Positions 8,563 to 18,581 are shown, counted from the stretch's first letter. The stretch: 64,000 nucleotides of DNA from Oceanobacter kriegii DSM 6294 (GCF_000422845.1 NZ_KE383931.1:236126-300125); one strand, 5' to 3'. The notes: generated by a model from the letters alone, not told the origin. Numbers and translations: made by a program.

Positions 8563-9327
8563 TCAAGGAGCCAATACAAAGTCTGCCCGGCTTTGCTCAA
8601 TGCGTTGTTGAAGCGCTAATTCGGGTTGCCGATCTGAAATCACACAGTCCAGCTGCGACCAGCCACACCAACGGGCCAGCGCCACTCTGTCGAACTTGGA
8701 ATGATCGGCCACCAGCACCACCCGGCTGCTTTGCTGAACCATGGATTTGTACACTTCGGCAGCGTCCATCAAGGCATCACTGCAGCCATCGACATCCAGC
8801 CCCGATGCCCCCAGCACCGCCACATCCGCCTGATATTGACTGAGAAAGCGCTGGGTCATGGCCCCATGCGTGGCCGCTTCCCCTTCATGATAACTGCCAG
8901 GTGCCATGATGATATCCATACTGGGGTTGCTGGCCAGCGCCTTGGCAACGCCGAACGCATGGGTAATCACAGTTTTATCATTCAGCTGGCGCGCCATCTG
9001 ACGCGCCACCTCAGCGGTGGTAGCGCCGGAGCCCATCATGATGACCCGGGCGTCCTGCAACTGGCTAATCGCTGCTTGCGCAATACGGGTGCGCTCTGCC
9101 AGATACAGCTTGTGCCGCTCCGACACCACCGGTTCAAGCGCTTGCCGAATCACGGCACCGCCGTACGTGCGACTGATCATGCCTTGTTCTGCCAACTCTT
9201 CCAGATCGCGTCGGATGGTTTCGGTGGTCACCGCAAACAGTTGCGCCAATGCATTCACACGCATGGTCGGTGACACCGCCAGCTGCTCCAGCAGCGCGGT
9301 TTGGCGTTGTATTTTCTTACGCGACAT
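8563..9327 (-). CDS. DeoR/GlpR-family transcriptional regulator
   Basis: 254 residues. The N-terminal DeoR helix-turn-helix (residues 5-58; VNALAQLFAVTTETIRRDLE, then ISRTYGGAV) is followed by the DeoRC sensor domain, an isomerase-like fold with MGSGATTAEVARQ and VLVADHSKFDR motifs that normally bind a sugar phosphate. The target is unknown: it faces away from the upstream chemoreceptor and the lipoprotein follows downstream. No sugar-metabolism gene is adjacent, so it may act elsewhere or on the kinase/lyase operon. That is speculation. Confidence 0.9.
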   Translation of the reverse strand: MSRKKIQRQTALLEQLAVSPTMRVNALAQLFAVTTETIRRDLEELAEQGMISRTYGGAVIRQALEPVVSERHKLYLAERTRIAQAAISQLQDARVIMMGSGATTAEVARQMARQLNDKTVITHAFGVAKALASNPSMDIIMAPGSYHEGEAATHGAMTQRFLSQYQADVAVLGASGLDVDGCSDALMDAAEVYKSMVQQSSRVVLVADHSKFDRVALARWCGWSQLDCVISDRQPELALQQRIEQSRADFVLAP

Positions 9328-9379
9328 GGTGCCGTTAATCCGTTCAGTCAGGCCAAAGTATCTGGGAACGTTAGCTTAC

Positions 9380-9413
9380 ACCCTGAATAGCTCTGCACAA
9401 CGTTTCTGAGGAC
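9380..9413. repeat. Short remnant of the dispersed TIR repeat
   Basis: ACCCTGAATAGCTCTGCACA followed directly by a TTTCTGAGGACC segment resembles the two ends of the repeat family joined together after loss of the interior. Confidence 0.4.
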
Positions 9414-9646
9414 CTATCCAATGCAACGCACCGGTTACAGCCAGAAACGTTTTTCATAGCTGCCATTCCTCCCTTTGCTGACACCAGCCCCAAGCTGCAA
9501 ATACTACATGCCGGTTTGTCGCCACCGAGTACGGTCATTGACCTATTGTTAATGAAACAAAGCGCACTCAGCCGTTTCGCTGGCTGAGCGTTTCTGAATA
9601 ACCCGATCGTCGGATTCAGCGTCAACAAGGTGAGATATCCCAAACG
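9414..9646. other. Upstream region of the chemoreceptor gene
   Basis: No gene is recognised. A 7-bp inverted repeat, CTCAGCC (9567-9573) / GGCTGAG (9582-9588), lies 60 bp before the chemoreceptor start; it has no T-tail. Confidence 0.35.
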
Positions 9647-11941
9647 ATGAGTCAGCAGAATACCGTGCCGCGCAGCGCCTCAAAAAACATTCTCTTCCTC
9701 AAGGTATCCATCGCCTCGGCCTTGTGTCTGGGGGTTCTGATGGGCATTACCCTTTGGATCAGCATCAAGACCTCGGTGGCAGCCATTGAGGAAGAAATCG
9801 AGCGCGATATCCGCATGGCAGCCTATGAAAAACGTCACCAGCTGGACGCTATTTTCAAAAGCCTTAAAAACCAGGCCATCGCCACCACCAACGTGCCCTC
9901 AGTCGTCGGGCTGGCGGAAGAATACGATCTGATGGGCGAAGTACACGAAGGCACACAGCAAAACGTGCGTGACTATTTGGGCAAAATCCATCAATCCACC
10001 GAAGGGGTGTACGAAAACATTTTTATCACCAATGGGCGCTTGATCATCGCCGATGGCATTGGCGGCCTGTCCGAAGACTACATCTTTGAAGAATCCAATC
10101 CGATCACCGCGCAACTGCTGTCGGATGTTCCTCACATGGAAGACACCATGATCTCGCCGATCACCGATCGCCCGATCATCTTCCACACCAGTCCCATCAC
10201 CGACCGCTTTACCGGCAAATTGATTGGTTCACTGGGTATGCCGATCGATTTGGCCAACGCCTCACAAGAAGCCCTGGGTTCACTGGATGAAGGCGTCATC
10301 ACCCTGCTGCTGAACAAGGACGGCGTGGTGTTCGCCAGCAACCGTGAAGACATGATTCTGTCGTTGGATTTCACCAAGCAGGAATCCTCAGCGAAATTCT
10401 TCGCCGATTCGCTGAAACAGGAAAACGGTATTGGCCTGCTGGAGCTGGAAGGCAACCTTTACAAGGCCTCCTTTGCCCACTTGGTAGCAGGTGAACTGAC
10501 GTTGGTGTTTGCCCTGCCCAAGCAGCTGTATCTGGAGACGATTCACCACCTGCAAAACACCCTACTACTAGTAGGCGTGATCGGCACCATCACCGCTACG
10601 CTGTTGATCAGTGCAGCGCTGTACTTTATTACCCGGCCGTTGCTGGGGCGACTGTCATATGCGATGGAAACTGCCCGCAATATTGCCGATGGCAAGCTCA
10701 ACAACCGTATTCGAGTCACCGGCAATGACGAAGGCAGCCAGCTGTTACAGGCGCTGGATGATATGCAAAACGGTCTGGGTGCCACCATTGCCCAAATTGC
10801 CAGCAGCACCAACCGGATCTCCAACAACGCCACCAGGCTGAGTGAACTGGCTGGCAATATGAGCGACGGCGTTCATAACCAGCAGGCGGCCATTTCGGAA
10901 TCTGTGGAAGCCGTCACCAGCATTGGCACCGCGTTTTTGCAGATGCAGGCCGCTACCGTCAAGGCGGCAGAAGCCTCCCGTACCGGTGACGAAGAGTCCC
11001 AGCGCAGCAAGGCCAAAGTGGCTGAAAGCATCGACGCCATGCAAAGCCTCAACCAGCTGCTGGACAGCACCTCAACCAAAATGTCGACCCTGGCGTCGGA
11101 CATCAGCAACATCCACGGCGTGCTGGATGTAATCCGCAGCATTGCCGAACAAACCAACCTGCTGGCCCTGAATGCGGCAATTGAAGCCGCACGAGCGGGC
11201 GAATCCGGTCGTGGTTTTGCCGTGGTTGCAGACGAGGTACGCTCGCTGGCCAAACGCACGGAAGAATCCACCACCCAGATCACGCAAATTATTTACAAGA
11301 TTATTGAAGGAACCGAACAGGCCGTTGAGGCCATGAAAGAGAGCACCAGCAACGCCAATCTGGTACTGGAGATTGGTCAGGAGTCCGGTAAGACCCTGGA
11401 TATCATCACCGACCTGATGCACCAGATCAGCTACGGCAACCAGCAGATTGCCACCCTGACCAACGAGCAAACCGTTGCCATTCAGAACATCGACATCAAC
11501 CTGAACAGTATTTTGAATGAAACAGCCAAAGGCCAGCAGGGTTCGGAAATGAATCAGCAGAGCAGCCGTGAGCTGGGCTTGTTGGCGCAAGCGCTGGATC
11601 AGGCTGTTGGCTATTTTGACCTCAGCACCATCGACAATCTGGATTCGGCTGATGAGCTGGCTCCTGAGCAAAACAGCCAACAAAACAGTGGCCAAAACGC
11701 AGATACTGCTAAAAACACCGCTACAAATTCCACGCTAACAGCGCAAAACAGCATGTCTGCAGCGATACCTGTGACCGCAGCCGCCACAACGGCAGGATTG
11801 AACAGCATCGAGACAAGCCCAGCTCAGTCTGAACCGGAAGCAGACCTCAGAGCGCAAGCGGTTTCAGCGACAGCACCTGTATCGCCCTCTGCGCAGCCAG
11901 ACAAAAATTATAACCAGGATGAAGACATTACCTTGTTCTAG
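9647..11941 (+). CDS. Methyl-accepting chemotaxis protein with periplasmic sensor domain
   Basis: 764 residues. Transmembrane helix 1 is at about 18-40, followed by a roughly 260-residue periplasmic domain of double-Cache type, TM2 at about 303-326, HAMP at about 327-380 and then the cytoplasmic four-helix signalling domain. The conserved hairpin tip ([20 protein letters not shown], continuing [18 protein letters not shown]) is intact. An unusual Gln/Ser/Ala-rich tail of about 90 residues follows the coiled coil and ends in DEDITLF, with no CheR-tether pentapeptide. The ligand is unknown. The TAG stop is part of the CTAG that borders repeat C, so the tail end may have been set by the insertion. 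Confidence 0.93.
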   Translation: MSQQNTVPRSASKNILFLKVSIASALCLGVLMGITLWISIKTSVAAIEEEIERDIRMAAYEKRHQLDAIFKSLKNQAIATTNVPSVVGLAEEYDLMGEVHEGTQQNVRDYLGKIHQSTEGVYENIFITNGRLIIADGIGGLSEDYIFEESNPITAQLLSDVPHMEDTMISPITDRPIIFHTSPITDRFTGKLIGSLGMPIDLANASQEALGSLDEGVITLLLNKDGVVFASNREDMILSLDFTKQESSAKFFADSLKQENGIGLLELEGNLYKASFAHLVAGELTLVFALPKQLYLETIHHLQNTLLLVGVIGTITATLLISAALYFITRPLLGRLSYAMETARNIADGKLNNRIRVTGNDEGSQLLQALDDMQNGLGATIAQIASSTNRISNNATRLSELAGNMSDGVHNQQAAISESVEAVTSIGTAFLQMQAATVKAAEASRTGDEESQRSKAKVAESIDAMQSLNQLLDSTSTKMSTLASDISNIHGVLDVIRSIAEQTNLLALNAAIEAARAGESGRGFAVVADEVRSLAKRTEESTTQITQIIYKIIEGTEQAVEAMKESTSNANLVLEIGQESGKTLDIITDLMHQISYGNQQIATLTNEQTVAIQNIDINLNSILNETAKGQQGSEMNQQSSRELGLLAQALDQAVGYFDLSTIDNLDSADELAPEQNSQQNSGQNADTAKNTATNSTLTAQNSMSAAIPVTAAATTAGLNSIETSPAQSEPEADLRAQAVSATAPVSPSAQPDKNYNQDEDITLF

Positions 11942-12281
11942 GGACCCTCTGAAAAACTCCGCACAGCTCTCGGCTCTGGCTTCCTGCTTCGCCCTACCTC
12001 CTGCATCCATGCAGTCGTGCGCGAGTCCTGCAGGTTGTCATTGGCTATCTACAACAACCCCGCGGCGAATGCAGCGGAATGACCAGTCCTTTCCAAATCG
12101 GGCCGCGCAGGTTCGCCAACACCGTTCTGGCGGCCTGCAGGCCGCGCCCTACGGGGATGGCAGGGCATTGCTGACTCTGTGTCGCTGATTTTTGACTTGA
12201 CCCGTCAGGCCTGCAAATCAGCTTCGTGATTCAGCGTCGCCCTGTCATCCAGAGCGGGCACTGAGTTATTCAGAGGGTCCC
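11941..12281 (+). repeat. Dispersed TIR repeat, copy C (long form)
   Basis: 341 bp, bounded by GGGACCCTCTGAAAAACTC and the inverted GAGTTATTCAGAGGGTCCC, with CTAG flanking both ends. It is longer than copy B because it contains extra segments near 11970-12010 and a GGGCCGCGCAGG insertion. It occupies the gap between the chemoreceptor stop and the convergent lipid-kinase gene. Confidence 0.88.
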
Positions 12282-12308
12282 TAGCGCCTGGTGATTCTTC
12301 CCAGCCCT

Positions 12309-13955
12309 TTATGCCTGAGTACCATCCACAGCAGCGGGCGACAGAATATCGAGCGACCTGGCGTGCACGCACAGATCGATTTCCGTGCCAGCCAACACTT
12401 CGCCATCCAGCACATAGTCCAATGAGCGACCATCCACCGCCCTTAGCCGAATGCGCTCGACCTTGCGATGGTGCACAAACTCGGTAGCCGGTGTATCGGT
12501 CAAGCCCGATATCAGCAGCTGCGCCAGGCTTTGCAGGTTTTCAGACGCCGACTCCCTTGGGTCCAACCAGGTAACGTCCAGCAAGCCATCACTGATGGAT
12601 GGTTTGCCGCCGCCCTGAGCCAATACGGCACTGAACGGTGAGGCATTGGCGACGACCAGCGATGACGTATCAATGGATTCAAAATCACCGTCGTCAAACG
12701 CGACTCGTAACTGCTGAATATCATTTTTCTGCAAGCTGTCCCACAGCCCCTGAAGGTAGGCAAACTGCCCGCTCTGATCTTTACGGCCCCGGTCTGCGGC
12801 AGAAATCATCGCCTGTTCAAAGCCGATGCCCATCGCCAGCAGCATGGTTTGGCCATTGCAATCGGCCACATCCACCGAGCGCACGTTGCCCGCAATAATA
12901 TGGTCACAGGCGGTTTCGACCGGCAGCACTTTTGCCTCAACACCCCACAACGAAAAACACAACGAATTCGATGTACCCAGGGGCATCATGCCCAACACGG
13001 CATCACTGTCGGCAATCACATCGGCGACTTCGGCCAATGTGCCGTCACCACCACAGGCTATCACCACATCGGCCTGATCCGCCAGCGCCTTCATGGCCAA
13101 ATCCCGAGCCGAAATGCGCTCCGTCGTGGTCGTGACGGTCAGGCGGAAATACTTTTCCAACCGCTCCAGCACCATGGCCTCGGCGCTGTGCCATTTACCG
13201 CCACCGGCCACCGGATTGGCAATGATCCAGGCATGATTAAGAGCCTGTATCGCGCCCTCGCGGCGATAGCGCTCCAGTGCGCCCAGTTGCGACTCCGAGA
13301 GTTTGACCCCTTTGATGTGTTCGGCCATTTGCTCAACCAGCTCGCGGGCGCTTTTTTTCGGGTTCAATGCCAGCAGCTGGGCAACCACCACAAACAGTGC
13401 GTTGGAGCTGCCCCGGGCGCTGTGTATCAACACCGGCGTTTCGTTTTTACGATGGGCGTCGAGCCAATTCAGCATTCGACGTAATTGATCTTCTCGGGGA
13501 GCTCGTCCCGGCGCGACTGGCACGGCCAGATAGTCCATGCCAGCGGGCTGTCGTAACAAACCCAGCCCCGGAAATTCGGCGGTCACGTCCAGCACCGCCA
13601 TTACGCGTGAGGCCCGTACACGGCGCATGTCCAATGGCGTCAGCTCGCAGGCAAAATACAAATATTTGCCGACCCGCTGCACACCATGCCAACGGCGCCA
13701 CTGGCGATTGACCGCACTGTAGCAATACACCCCGAGGGCCAGCGGTGCGCATGCCACTAACATCGGCAAACGGTAGCGGCCATCCAACCGCTTGCGCCAG
13801 CGGTCCGGTTTCCCCGCGGCCTGCACTGCCGCCGCCAACATCAAGGACAGCCCTGCCCAAAACAACAATAACGTTGCCAGCCAGCCTTTCACCAACACGG
13901 CAACCACCAGCGTCATAACCGACAACGGAAAATAGTATTGGAACAGGCGCATCAT
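12309..13955 (-). CDS. Diacylglycerol/lipid kinase fused to a degenerate dual-specificity phosphatase
   Basis: 548 residues. Two or three N-terminal membrane helices (about 7-45 and 62-82) are followed by a dual-specificity phosphatase-like domain (about 90-230) and a DAGK catalytic domain (about 240-540). The kinase part has IIANPVAGGGK, ACGGDGTLAEVAD, PLGTSNSL and DYVLDGE. In the phosphatase loop the expected HCx5R reads HSARGSSN (His178-Asn185): both the catalytic Cys and the Arg are replaced, so this domain should be inactive and may only bind phospholipid or protein. It probably acts at the inner membrane on diacylglycerol or a related lipid. An ATG at 13952 is an equally good start. Confidence 0.85.
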   Translation of the reverse strand: MMRLFQYYFPLSVMTLVVAVLVKGWLATLLLFWAGLSLMLAAAVQAAGKPDRWRKRLDGRYRLPMLVACAPLALGVYCYSAVNRQWRRWHGVQRVGKYLYFACELTPLDMRRVRASRVMAVLDVTAEFPGLGLLRQPAGMDYLAVPVAPGRAPREDQLRRMLNWLDAHRKNETPVLIHSARGSSNALFVVVAQLLALNPKKSARELVEQMAEHIKGVKLSESQLGALERYRREGAIQALNHAWIIANPVAGGGKWHSAEAMVLERLEKYFRLTVTTTTERISARDLAMKALADQADVVIACGGDGTLAEVADVIADSDAVLGMMPLGTSNSLCFSLWGVEAKVLPVETACDHIIAGNVRSVDVADCNGQTMLLAMGIGFEQAMISAADRGRKDQSGQFAYLQGLWDSLQKNDIQQLRVAFDDGDFESIDTSSLVVANASPFSAVLAQGGGKPSISDGLLDVTWLDPRESASENLQSLAQLLISGLTDTPATEFVHHRKVERIRLRAVDGRSLDYVLDGEVLAGTEIDLCVHARSLDILSPAAVDGTQA

Positions 13956-14189
13956 CCCTCCGAGCCAAAAGCTGCTGCTAACTTCCCAACGGCTAACGGA
14001 CCGATGGGGCTTTCAATGTACACAAACAATGTGAGCAGCAACCCCCCTGGTTGGTTCATTCCACATAGCAACAAGCCACTCGGCCATCAGCCGTGTCAAA
14101 GTCTGAAAATTTTTCCTTACAGCCTGTAAGAAATTCCTGAAAGCGGTTGTTCAAGCACCTGACCAGGAACACCAAAAACACTACAAGCT

Positions 14190-14203
14190 ATTGTTTTTAT
14201 TGA
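14190..14203. promoter_or_regulatory. 14-bp element shared with the YqjD operon promoter
   Basis: ATTGTTTTTATTGA occurs here 12 bp before a sigma-54-like -24 box. The identical sequence, inverted relative to the promoter, is at 23025-23038, 11 bp before another sigma-54-like promoter. It could be an activator or IHF site. Confidence 0.5.
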
Positions 14204-14215
14204 ATTTTTCATATT

Positions 14216-14230
14216 TGGCACAGCCTTTGG
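14216..14230 (+). promoter_or_regulatory. Sigma-54-type promoter for the small membrane-protein operon
   Basis: TGGCAC-N5-TTGG matches the -24/-12 consensus (TGGCAC-N5-TTGC) except for the last base. It lies 73 bp upstream of the DUF1328 gene and about 1.3 kb before a sigma-54 activator gene. Confidence 0.65.
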
Positions 14231-14303
14231 AACGTCAATAAGCGTTATGTGAAACAAGCCAACGTAACCAACACAACCTCATCCACGAGGTAAGGAGGAC
14301 ACC

Positions 14304-14468
14304 ATGCTTGGCTGGTCAGTTATGTTTTTTGTCGTCGCGATTGTCGCTGCCATCTTCGGATTTGGCGGTATTGCAGGCGCAGCCACCGGTATCGCCAAGA
14401 TCCTGTTCATGATCTTTATCGTGCTGTTTGTGCTGTCGCTGGTAAGCCGGGCGATTCGACGCTCATAA
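14304..14468 (+). CDS. DUF1328 (YtjA/UPF0391) small membrane protein
   Basis: 54 residues, with AAGGAGGACACC as [22 protein letters not shown] begins a protein that is almost wholly two hydrophobic helices separated by [12 protein letters not shown], ending SRAIRRS. This is the YtjA/UPF0391 pattern. Function in the family is unestablished; members are commonly found among stress-induced envelope genes. It is first in a probable operon with the lipoprotein 56 bp downstream, behind a sigma-54-type promoter. Confidence 0.9.
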   Translation: MLGWSVMFFVVAIVAAIFGFGGIAGAATGIAKILFMIFIVLFVLSLVSRAIRRS

Positions 14469-14524
14469 CCTCAAACTCACATCGATCTACCACCTATTAC
14501 GATTTTCTGAAGAAGGAAAACACC

Positions 14525-14827
14525 ATGACAAACGAACACTCCATCACTCGTAAACTGCTGGCACCTGCATTTGTCGTATTGCTGGCCAGTGCTGGTATCA
14601 CCGCCTGTTCCGAAGAAGAAACCACCAGCGAAAAAATTCAGAACAGCGCCTCAGAAATGGCCGACGATGCATCTGATGCCATGGACGACGCCAAAGACGC
14701 CACCGTCGATGCCTGGAACGACGCCAAGGATGCAACCGAAGATGCCGCAACGGATGCGGGCAACGCCATTGAAGACGGTTGTGAAACCGTGAAGCAGGAA
14801 GCCGGTGCCAGCGATACGGATTGCTGA
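14525..14827 (+). CDS. Small acidic lipoprotein with Asp/Ala repeats
   Basis: 100 residues. The signal peptide is LLAPAFVVLLASAGITAC with a lipobox (ITAC). The mature part is highly acidic and helical, built on repeats of the type DDAKDAT / NDAKDAT / EDAATDAG, and closes with two cysteines (GCETVKQEAGASDTDC). The pattern resembles entericidin-like and osmotically induced small lipoproteins, but no specific family is certain. The SD is AAGAAGG. It is likely co-transcribed with the DUF1328 gene. Confidence 0.85.
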   Translation: MTNEHSITRKLLAPAFVVLLASAGITACSEEETTSEKIQNSASEMADDASDAMDDAKDATVDAWNDAKDATEDAATDAGNAIEDGCETVKQEAGASDTDC

Positions 14828-14902
14828 TTCAGGATTACTGCTTCAGGATAATTGGCGCAAGAAACCGGACGGATTCAGACAGTGACCACAAAGGCCATCA
14901 CC

Positions 14903-15328
14903 ATGAAGGATTTGATCATCCGCAACCAACAGCACAGCTGGAGCAGCAAGGTTGCCCGCATCGCCTTTGAAACCGGATTGCAACACGCACACTGGTGCCG
15001 CTGTGATCTCTCGCAGCAAACGCCGAGCAGTCGGCAACATGCCCGCCAGGTCTGTCAGCAGCTCGGACGCTTTCTGAATGTCGCCGACCAGCAGCTGGGG
15101 TTAGCCCCCCTGCTGCCGGAAACCTCGATGGCAGCGACCGGTACGGAATCGGCAGACGCCACCGAACACCTGATCATCAGCCTGTCAGCAACGCTGGTTG
15201 GCTGGCGATCGTTGCTACAAGACAGTCAAACAAGCCAGCAGCAGCGAAACTTCAACCAAACAATGTCGTCAGAACTGGCCAGTGGCCTGCAACTGCTCGA
15301 CCGCCTCAAACTCTCCCTCGCCGCCTGA
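14903..15328 (+). CDS. Hypothetical protein
   Basis: 141 residues from the ATG at 14903 (AAAGG eight bases upstream); an in-frame TTG at 14852 would add 17. It is soluble, with no signal peptide or membrane segment. Gln/Ser-rich stretches and two cysteines (HWCRCDLSQQ) are visible, and the C-terminal half is predicted helical (SELASGLQLLDRLKLSLAA). I do not recognise it. It sits between the small lipoprotein and the sigma-54 activator in the same orientation, so it may belong to that regulon. Confidence 0.55.
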   Translation: MKDLIIRNQQHSWSSKVARIAFETGLQHAHWCRCDLSQQTPSSRQHARQVCQQLGRFLNVADQQLGLAPLLPETSMAATGTESADATEHLIISLSATLVGWRSLLQDSQTSQQQRNFNQTMSSELASGLQLLDRLKLSLAA

Positions 15329-15544
15329 GCCTGGTTTCCCACTATTCTCGCAATCAAAACCAGTTCAAGAATTTGACAACCCTTGTCGGCCTCGTACAAC
15401 TTTTATTGAACCTGCTTCCCTGCCAGCCATCAGAGCCTCTATAACAGAGCGGTCAAATCCGGCTCATTCACCAAAACATCGGCAGATCCTTCCGGTTGAG
15501 CCCAAAGGCTTACCCCGGATACGCCACCACAGGGAGTAGACGGC

Positions 15545-16900
15545 ATGCCAAGCGCATCGATCTTGCTGACCCCGGGTAACGACCCCTTTGACACCAGCGA
15601 TACGCTGCCTGCCGCATTGAGCCAGGCCACCGCATTGTTCGCGCAAGAGCTGGATAGCCTGAAATTTACCCTGGCCGATACCCACAACCCCGCCCAAACC
15701 GATCTTAATGTGCTGATCACCCATAAGGTCAGTGAACAGGATTACGCCCTCTTCAGCGAAGACCAGGGTTCCCATTCAGACTGGGTGGTGGTCTCTGACG
15801 GCAGCCCGAGCCAGTGGCTCGATAAAATGATGGCGGAAGGCGTGGCGTTCCATTTCCGTACGCCACTGGATCACAGCTACATCAAGGAAGTGCTGCAAGA
15901 GCTGGCCAGTGAATACCGACTGCGCCACAGCAAGCCGTCCAACCTGGCTCCGCATACCTCCAATCTGGATCAGTATGGGTTGCTGTTGGGGTCATCCAAC
16001 GCAATGCGAAAGCTCTACCGCCTCATTAGACGGGTGTCGCGTACCGACGCTAACGTGCTGTTGGTGGGCGAAAGTGGCTGTGGCAAAGAACTCGCCGCAC
16101 GCACGATCCACCAGCAAAGCCCACGGGTACACGCACCCTTCATCGCCATCAATTGCGCAGCACTGTCACAAGAGCTGGTTGAAAGTGAGCTGTTTGGCCA
16201 CGAAAAAGGCGCATTTACCGGCGCCAGCCAGCAACATATTGGCTTTTTTGAGCAGGGAGGCAATGGCACCCTGTTTCTCGACGAAATCACCGAAATGCCG
16301 CAGGAGCTACAAAGCAAGCTGCTGCGGGTGCTGGAAACCGGCGAGTTTCGTCGGGTTGGCTCAGAAGTAACACGACATACCCGGGTGCGAGTGGTTGCAG
16401 CCACTAACCGGATACCCGCCGATGCCATCGACAACGGCCACCTGCGCGAAGACCTGTATTTCCGCCTGGCCCACTTTCCGATCCAGCTGCCCCCGCTACG
16501 AGAACGCGGCGACGATGTGATTGAGCTCGCGCATCACTTTCTGGCCACTCGCAATGAAGAAACCGGCACCAGCAAGTTTTTCTCCGATGCCGTCATCAAC
16601 ATCATCAAGAGCCACCAGTGGCCGGGCAATGTGCGGGAACTGCGCCACCGGGTGGAACGGGCACACATACTGTCATTGGGAGCAATTACCCCGGAAGACT
16701 TCAGCAACGAATCGTTGGAGTCAGAAGCCAGTGACAATGCGACGCTGGCGGCGGGAATGTCGATTCGGGAAGCAGAACGTCAGCTGATTATGAACACCCT
16801 GACGGCGTGTCAGCAGAACAAGACCAATGCGGCACAGATGCTGGGGATCAGCGTTAAAACGCTGTACAACAAGCTGGAGCAATACGAACAAGCGGAGTGA
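15545..16900 (+). CDS. Sigma-54-dependent transcriptional activator (AAA+, Fis-type HTH)
   Basis: 451 residues. The N-terminal 120 residues resemble a receiver domain (late [17 protein letters not shown]) but I see no convincing phospho-acceptor Asp/Lys pattern, so it is probably degenerate or binds another signal. The AAA+ domain (about 145-385) has GESGCGKE (Walker A), the sigma-54-contacting loop GAFTGA, LFLDEI (Walker B) and an RRVGSE segment. The C-terminal Fis helix-turn-helix contains [20 protein letters not shown]. No histidine kinase is adjacent. The sigma-54-type promoters at 14216 and 23008, both with the shared 14-mer, are its natural candidate targets (inference). Confidence 0.93.
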   Translation: MPSASILLTPGNDPFDTSDTLPAALSQATALFAQELDSLKFTLADTHNPAQTDLNVLITHKVSEQDYALFSEDQGSHSDWVVVSDGSPSQWLDKMMAEGVAFHFRTPLDHSYIKEVLQELASEYRLRHSKPSNLAPHTSNLDQYGLLLGSSNAMRKLYRLIRRVSRTDANVLLVGESGCGKELAARTIHQQSPRVHAPFIAINCAALSQELVESELFGHEKGAFTGASQQHIGFFEQGGNGTLFLDEITEMPQELQSKLLRVLETGEFRRVGSEVTRHTRVRVVAATNRIPADAIDNGHLREDLYFRLAHFPIQLPPLRERGDDVIELAHHFLATRNEETGTSKFFSDAVINIIKSHQWPGNVRELRHRVERAHILSLGAITPEDFSNESLESEASDNATLAAGMSIREAERQLIMNTLTACQQNKTNAAQMLGISVKTLYNKLEQYEQAE

Positions 16901-16934
16901 TTTTACGGTGACATTCGCTGAATAGCGCCCATAA

Positions 16935-16966
16935 AAAAAGCAAGCCAGATGGCTTGCTTTTCTTTT
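16935..16966. terminator. Bidirectional intrinsic terminator
   Basis: AAAAGCAAGCC / GGCTTGCTTTT stem with an AGAT loop, flanked by an A-run and a T-run, between the convergent activator and cold-shock genes. Confidence 0.88.
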
Positions 16967-16988
16967 GCTTCAGCGAAACAGGTTGCTA

Positions 16989-17198
16989 TTACAGAGCAAC
17001 GATGTTCTCAGCCTGAGGACCTTTCTGGCCTTGAGTTACAGTGAACTCAACTTTCTGGCCTTCAGCCAGAGTTTTGAAGCCAGAACCAGTGATGGCGCTG
17101 AAGTGAGCGAATACGTCTGGGCCGTTTTCCTGTTCGATGAAACCAAAGCCTTTAGCTTCGTTGAACCACTTAACGGTACCGGTAACTGTATTAGACAT
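16989..17198 (-). CDS. CspA-family cold shock protein
   Basis: 69 residues, typical length. The OB-fold carries RNP1 (KGFGFIEQ) and RNP2 (VFAHFSAI), plus the usual [14 protein letters not shown] start and PQAENI end. It binds single-stranded RNA/DNA and acts as an RNA chaperone. The 258 bp upstream of the start hold no gene and are consistent with the long 5' leader of csp mRNAs. Which paralogue (CspA, CspD or other) cannot be decided; the lack of a C-terminal extension argues against CspD. Confidence 0.96.
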   Translation of the reverse strand: MSNTVTGTVKWFNEAKGFGFIEQENGPDVFAHFSAITGSGFKTLAEGQKVEFTVTQGQKGPQAENIVAL

Positions 17199-17456
17199 TT
17201 TATATATCCTGTAGAAAAAATTGGTTAGTGCCCTTGCGAGCGATAGCCAACGAGAAGACAGCTGATTTAAAAAACTACAGGACGGAGAACTACTAATTGA
17301 GCTACGTAATGGAGATTGTTAAACAGGACTTGCTTTCGTGCTGCAAGCGAATCTATACAGGCCCCGAATCAATGTCAATCGTTTTAGGGTAACCCCATGT
17401 AATTGGTCAATATGCGTTGATCCGTTGGCGTCAAATGCCGCTTCGCTCGCCCCACA

Positions 17457-18482
17457 TCACTGCGCATGCTTGCCAAAACTCGCCAACGCTTTGGAACTGT
17501 CCGGCAGCTGGATTTTGCCCTCCGCCAGACGCTTTTTCATATAACGAAAGGTATGAATGGTTTGCGCATAGAGGTGGTCGCCACACACCAGCGGCTGGTA
17601 CTGATCGGCTGGCGCTTCCGACAGTGGCGGCAAGATCGGTTTCACCACTGTGTCGTAGTCCAGACTGCAAAACAGCGGAAACGAATAGCGTTCCTCTTTC
17701 ACCTTGCGTACTCGATGGGACGTGGCCACAAAACGGCCATTGGACAGCAGTTCCAGCATGTCGCCAACATTCACCACATAGCAGCCCGGTTTCACCGGCG
17801 CATCAATCCAGACACCATCACCGTTCAGAACTTCAAGACCATCCGCGGTCGGCAGCAACAAGGTGAAGCATTCATAATCGGTGTGCGCACCAATACCCTG
17901 GCGATCCACCGCTTGGGCATTAAACGGATAATGCACCATACGCAACTGACTGGGCGGCCGGGTGCACTGCTCAACAAAGGTGTGCTCGGGCAATCCCAGC
18001 GCCAGGGCAAAGCCACGAAACAGGTCCAGCCCCAGCTGAAACACTTCGTGGTAATACGCCAACACCGCTTCCTTGAAGCCTGGTAACGGTGGCCACTGGT
18101 TCGTCCCCAGCATCGGCCGCTGGGCGGAAGGATCATCCAGCTCAAAGCCGACATCGTAGGATTCCTTGAAGTCGGTACCGGTAATCCCTTGCTGACTGGA
18201 ATAGAATTCCTCTTCGCCTTCTGGCACATAGCCGCTGTGATTGCTGGAATGGCCGATATAGCTTTCCTGCTTGCGCGCCAGTGGCTGGGCAAAAAACTCC
18301 CGGGTTACTTCCAGCAGGCGATCTATCACCGCTTCTGGGACGTAATGACCCTTGATGTACATAAAGCCAACATCAGAGGCTGCCTGCTTCAGCTCAGCGG
18401 CCACCGCCAGCCGTTCATGCTCGTTATCAGAATACAAACCACGAATATCAATGATGGGAAGTTGGGTAAAAGAGGACGGCAC
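17457..18482 (-). CDS. 2-oxoglutarate/Fe(II) oxygenase, isopenicillin-N-synthase family
   Basis: 341 residues from a GTG at 18482 with GGGAG upstream; the frame stays open to 18566 but the extension lacks family features. The N-terminal DIOX_N domain (LPIIDIRGLYS, ASDVGFMYIKGH) is followed by the double-stranded beta-helix core: iron ligands HTDYE (His, Asp) and the distal His in ATSHRV, with the 2OG-binding Arg in RYSFPLF. It would hydroxylate or desaturate a small molecule. The substrate is unknown and no biosynthetic partner is adjacent. Confidence 0.88.
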   Translation of the reverse strand: MPSSFTQLPIIDIRGLYSDNEHERLAVAAELKQAASDVGFMYIKGHYVPEAVIDRLLEVTREFFAQPLARKQESYIGHSSNHSGYVPEGEEEFYSSQQGITGTDFKESYDVGFELDDPSAQRPMLGTNQWPPLPGFKEAVLAYYHEVFQLGLDLFRGFALALGLPEHTFVEQCTRPPSQLRMVHYPFNAQAVDRQGIGAHTDYECFTLLLPTADGLEVLNGDGVWIDAPVKPGCYVVNVGDMLELLSNGRFVATSHRVRKVKEERYSFPLFCSLDYDTVVKPILPPLSEAPADQYQPLVCGDHLYAQTIHTFRYMKKRLAEGKIQLPDSSKALASFGKHAQ

Positions 18483-18581
18483 GACCAGGGTCTCCCAGGT
18501 TGGGGAATCAGAACAAGGGACTGAAAGTAGACCATAAAGACGGTATTTCCAACCATCAGCAGCCAATCGTCCTGATCCGAA

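Noticed and set aside
9371-9643. Minus-strand frame of 90 codons upstream of the chemoreceptor
   Set aside because: No SD or recognisable domain, and it covers the promoter region and a repeat remnant.
11919-12188. Frame crossing the end of the chemoreceptor gene and repeat C
   Set aside because: It is translated almost wholly from the repeat; similar frames exist in other copies and share only the repeat sequence.
14189-14203. Consensus IHF site in the shared 14-mer
   Set aside because: The TTR half of WATCAANNNNTTR is not matched, so I leave the binding protein open.
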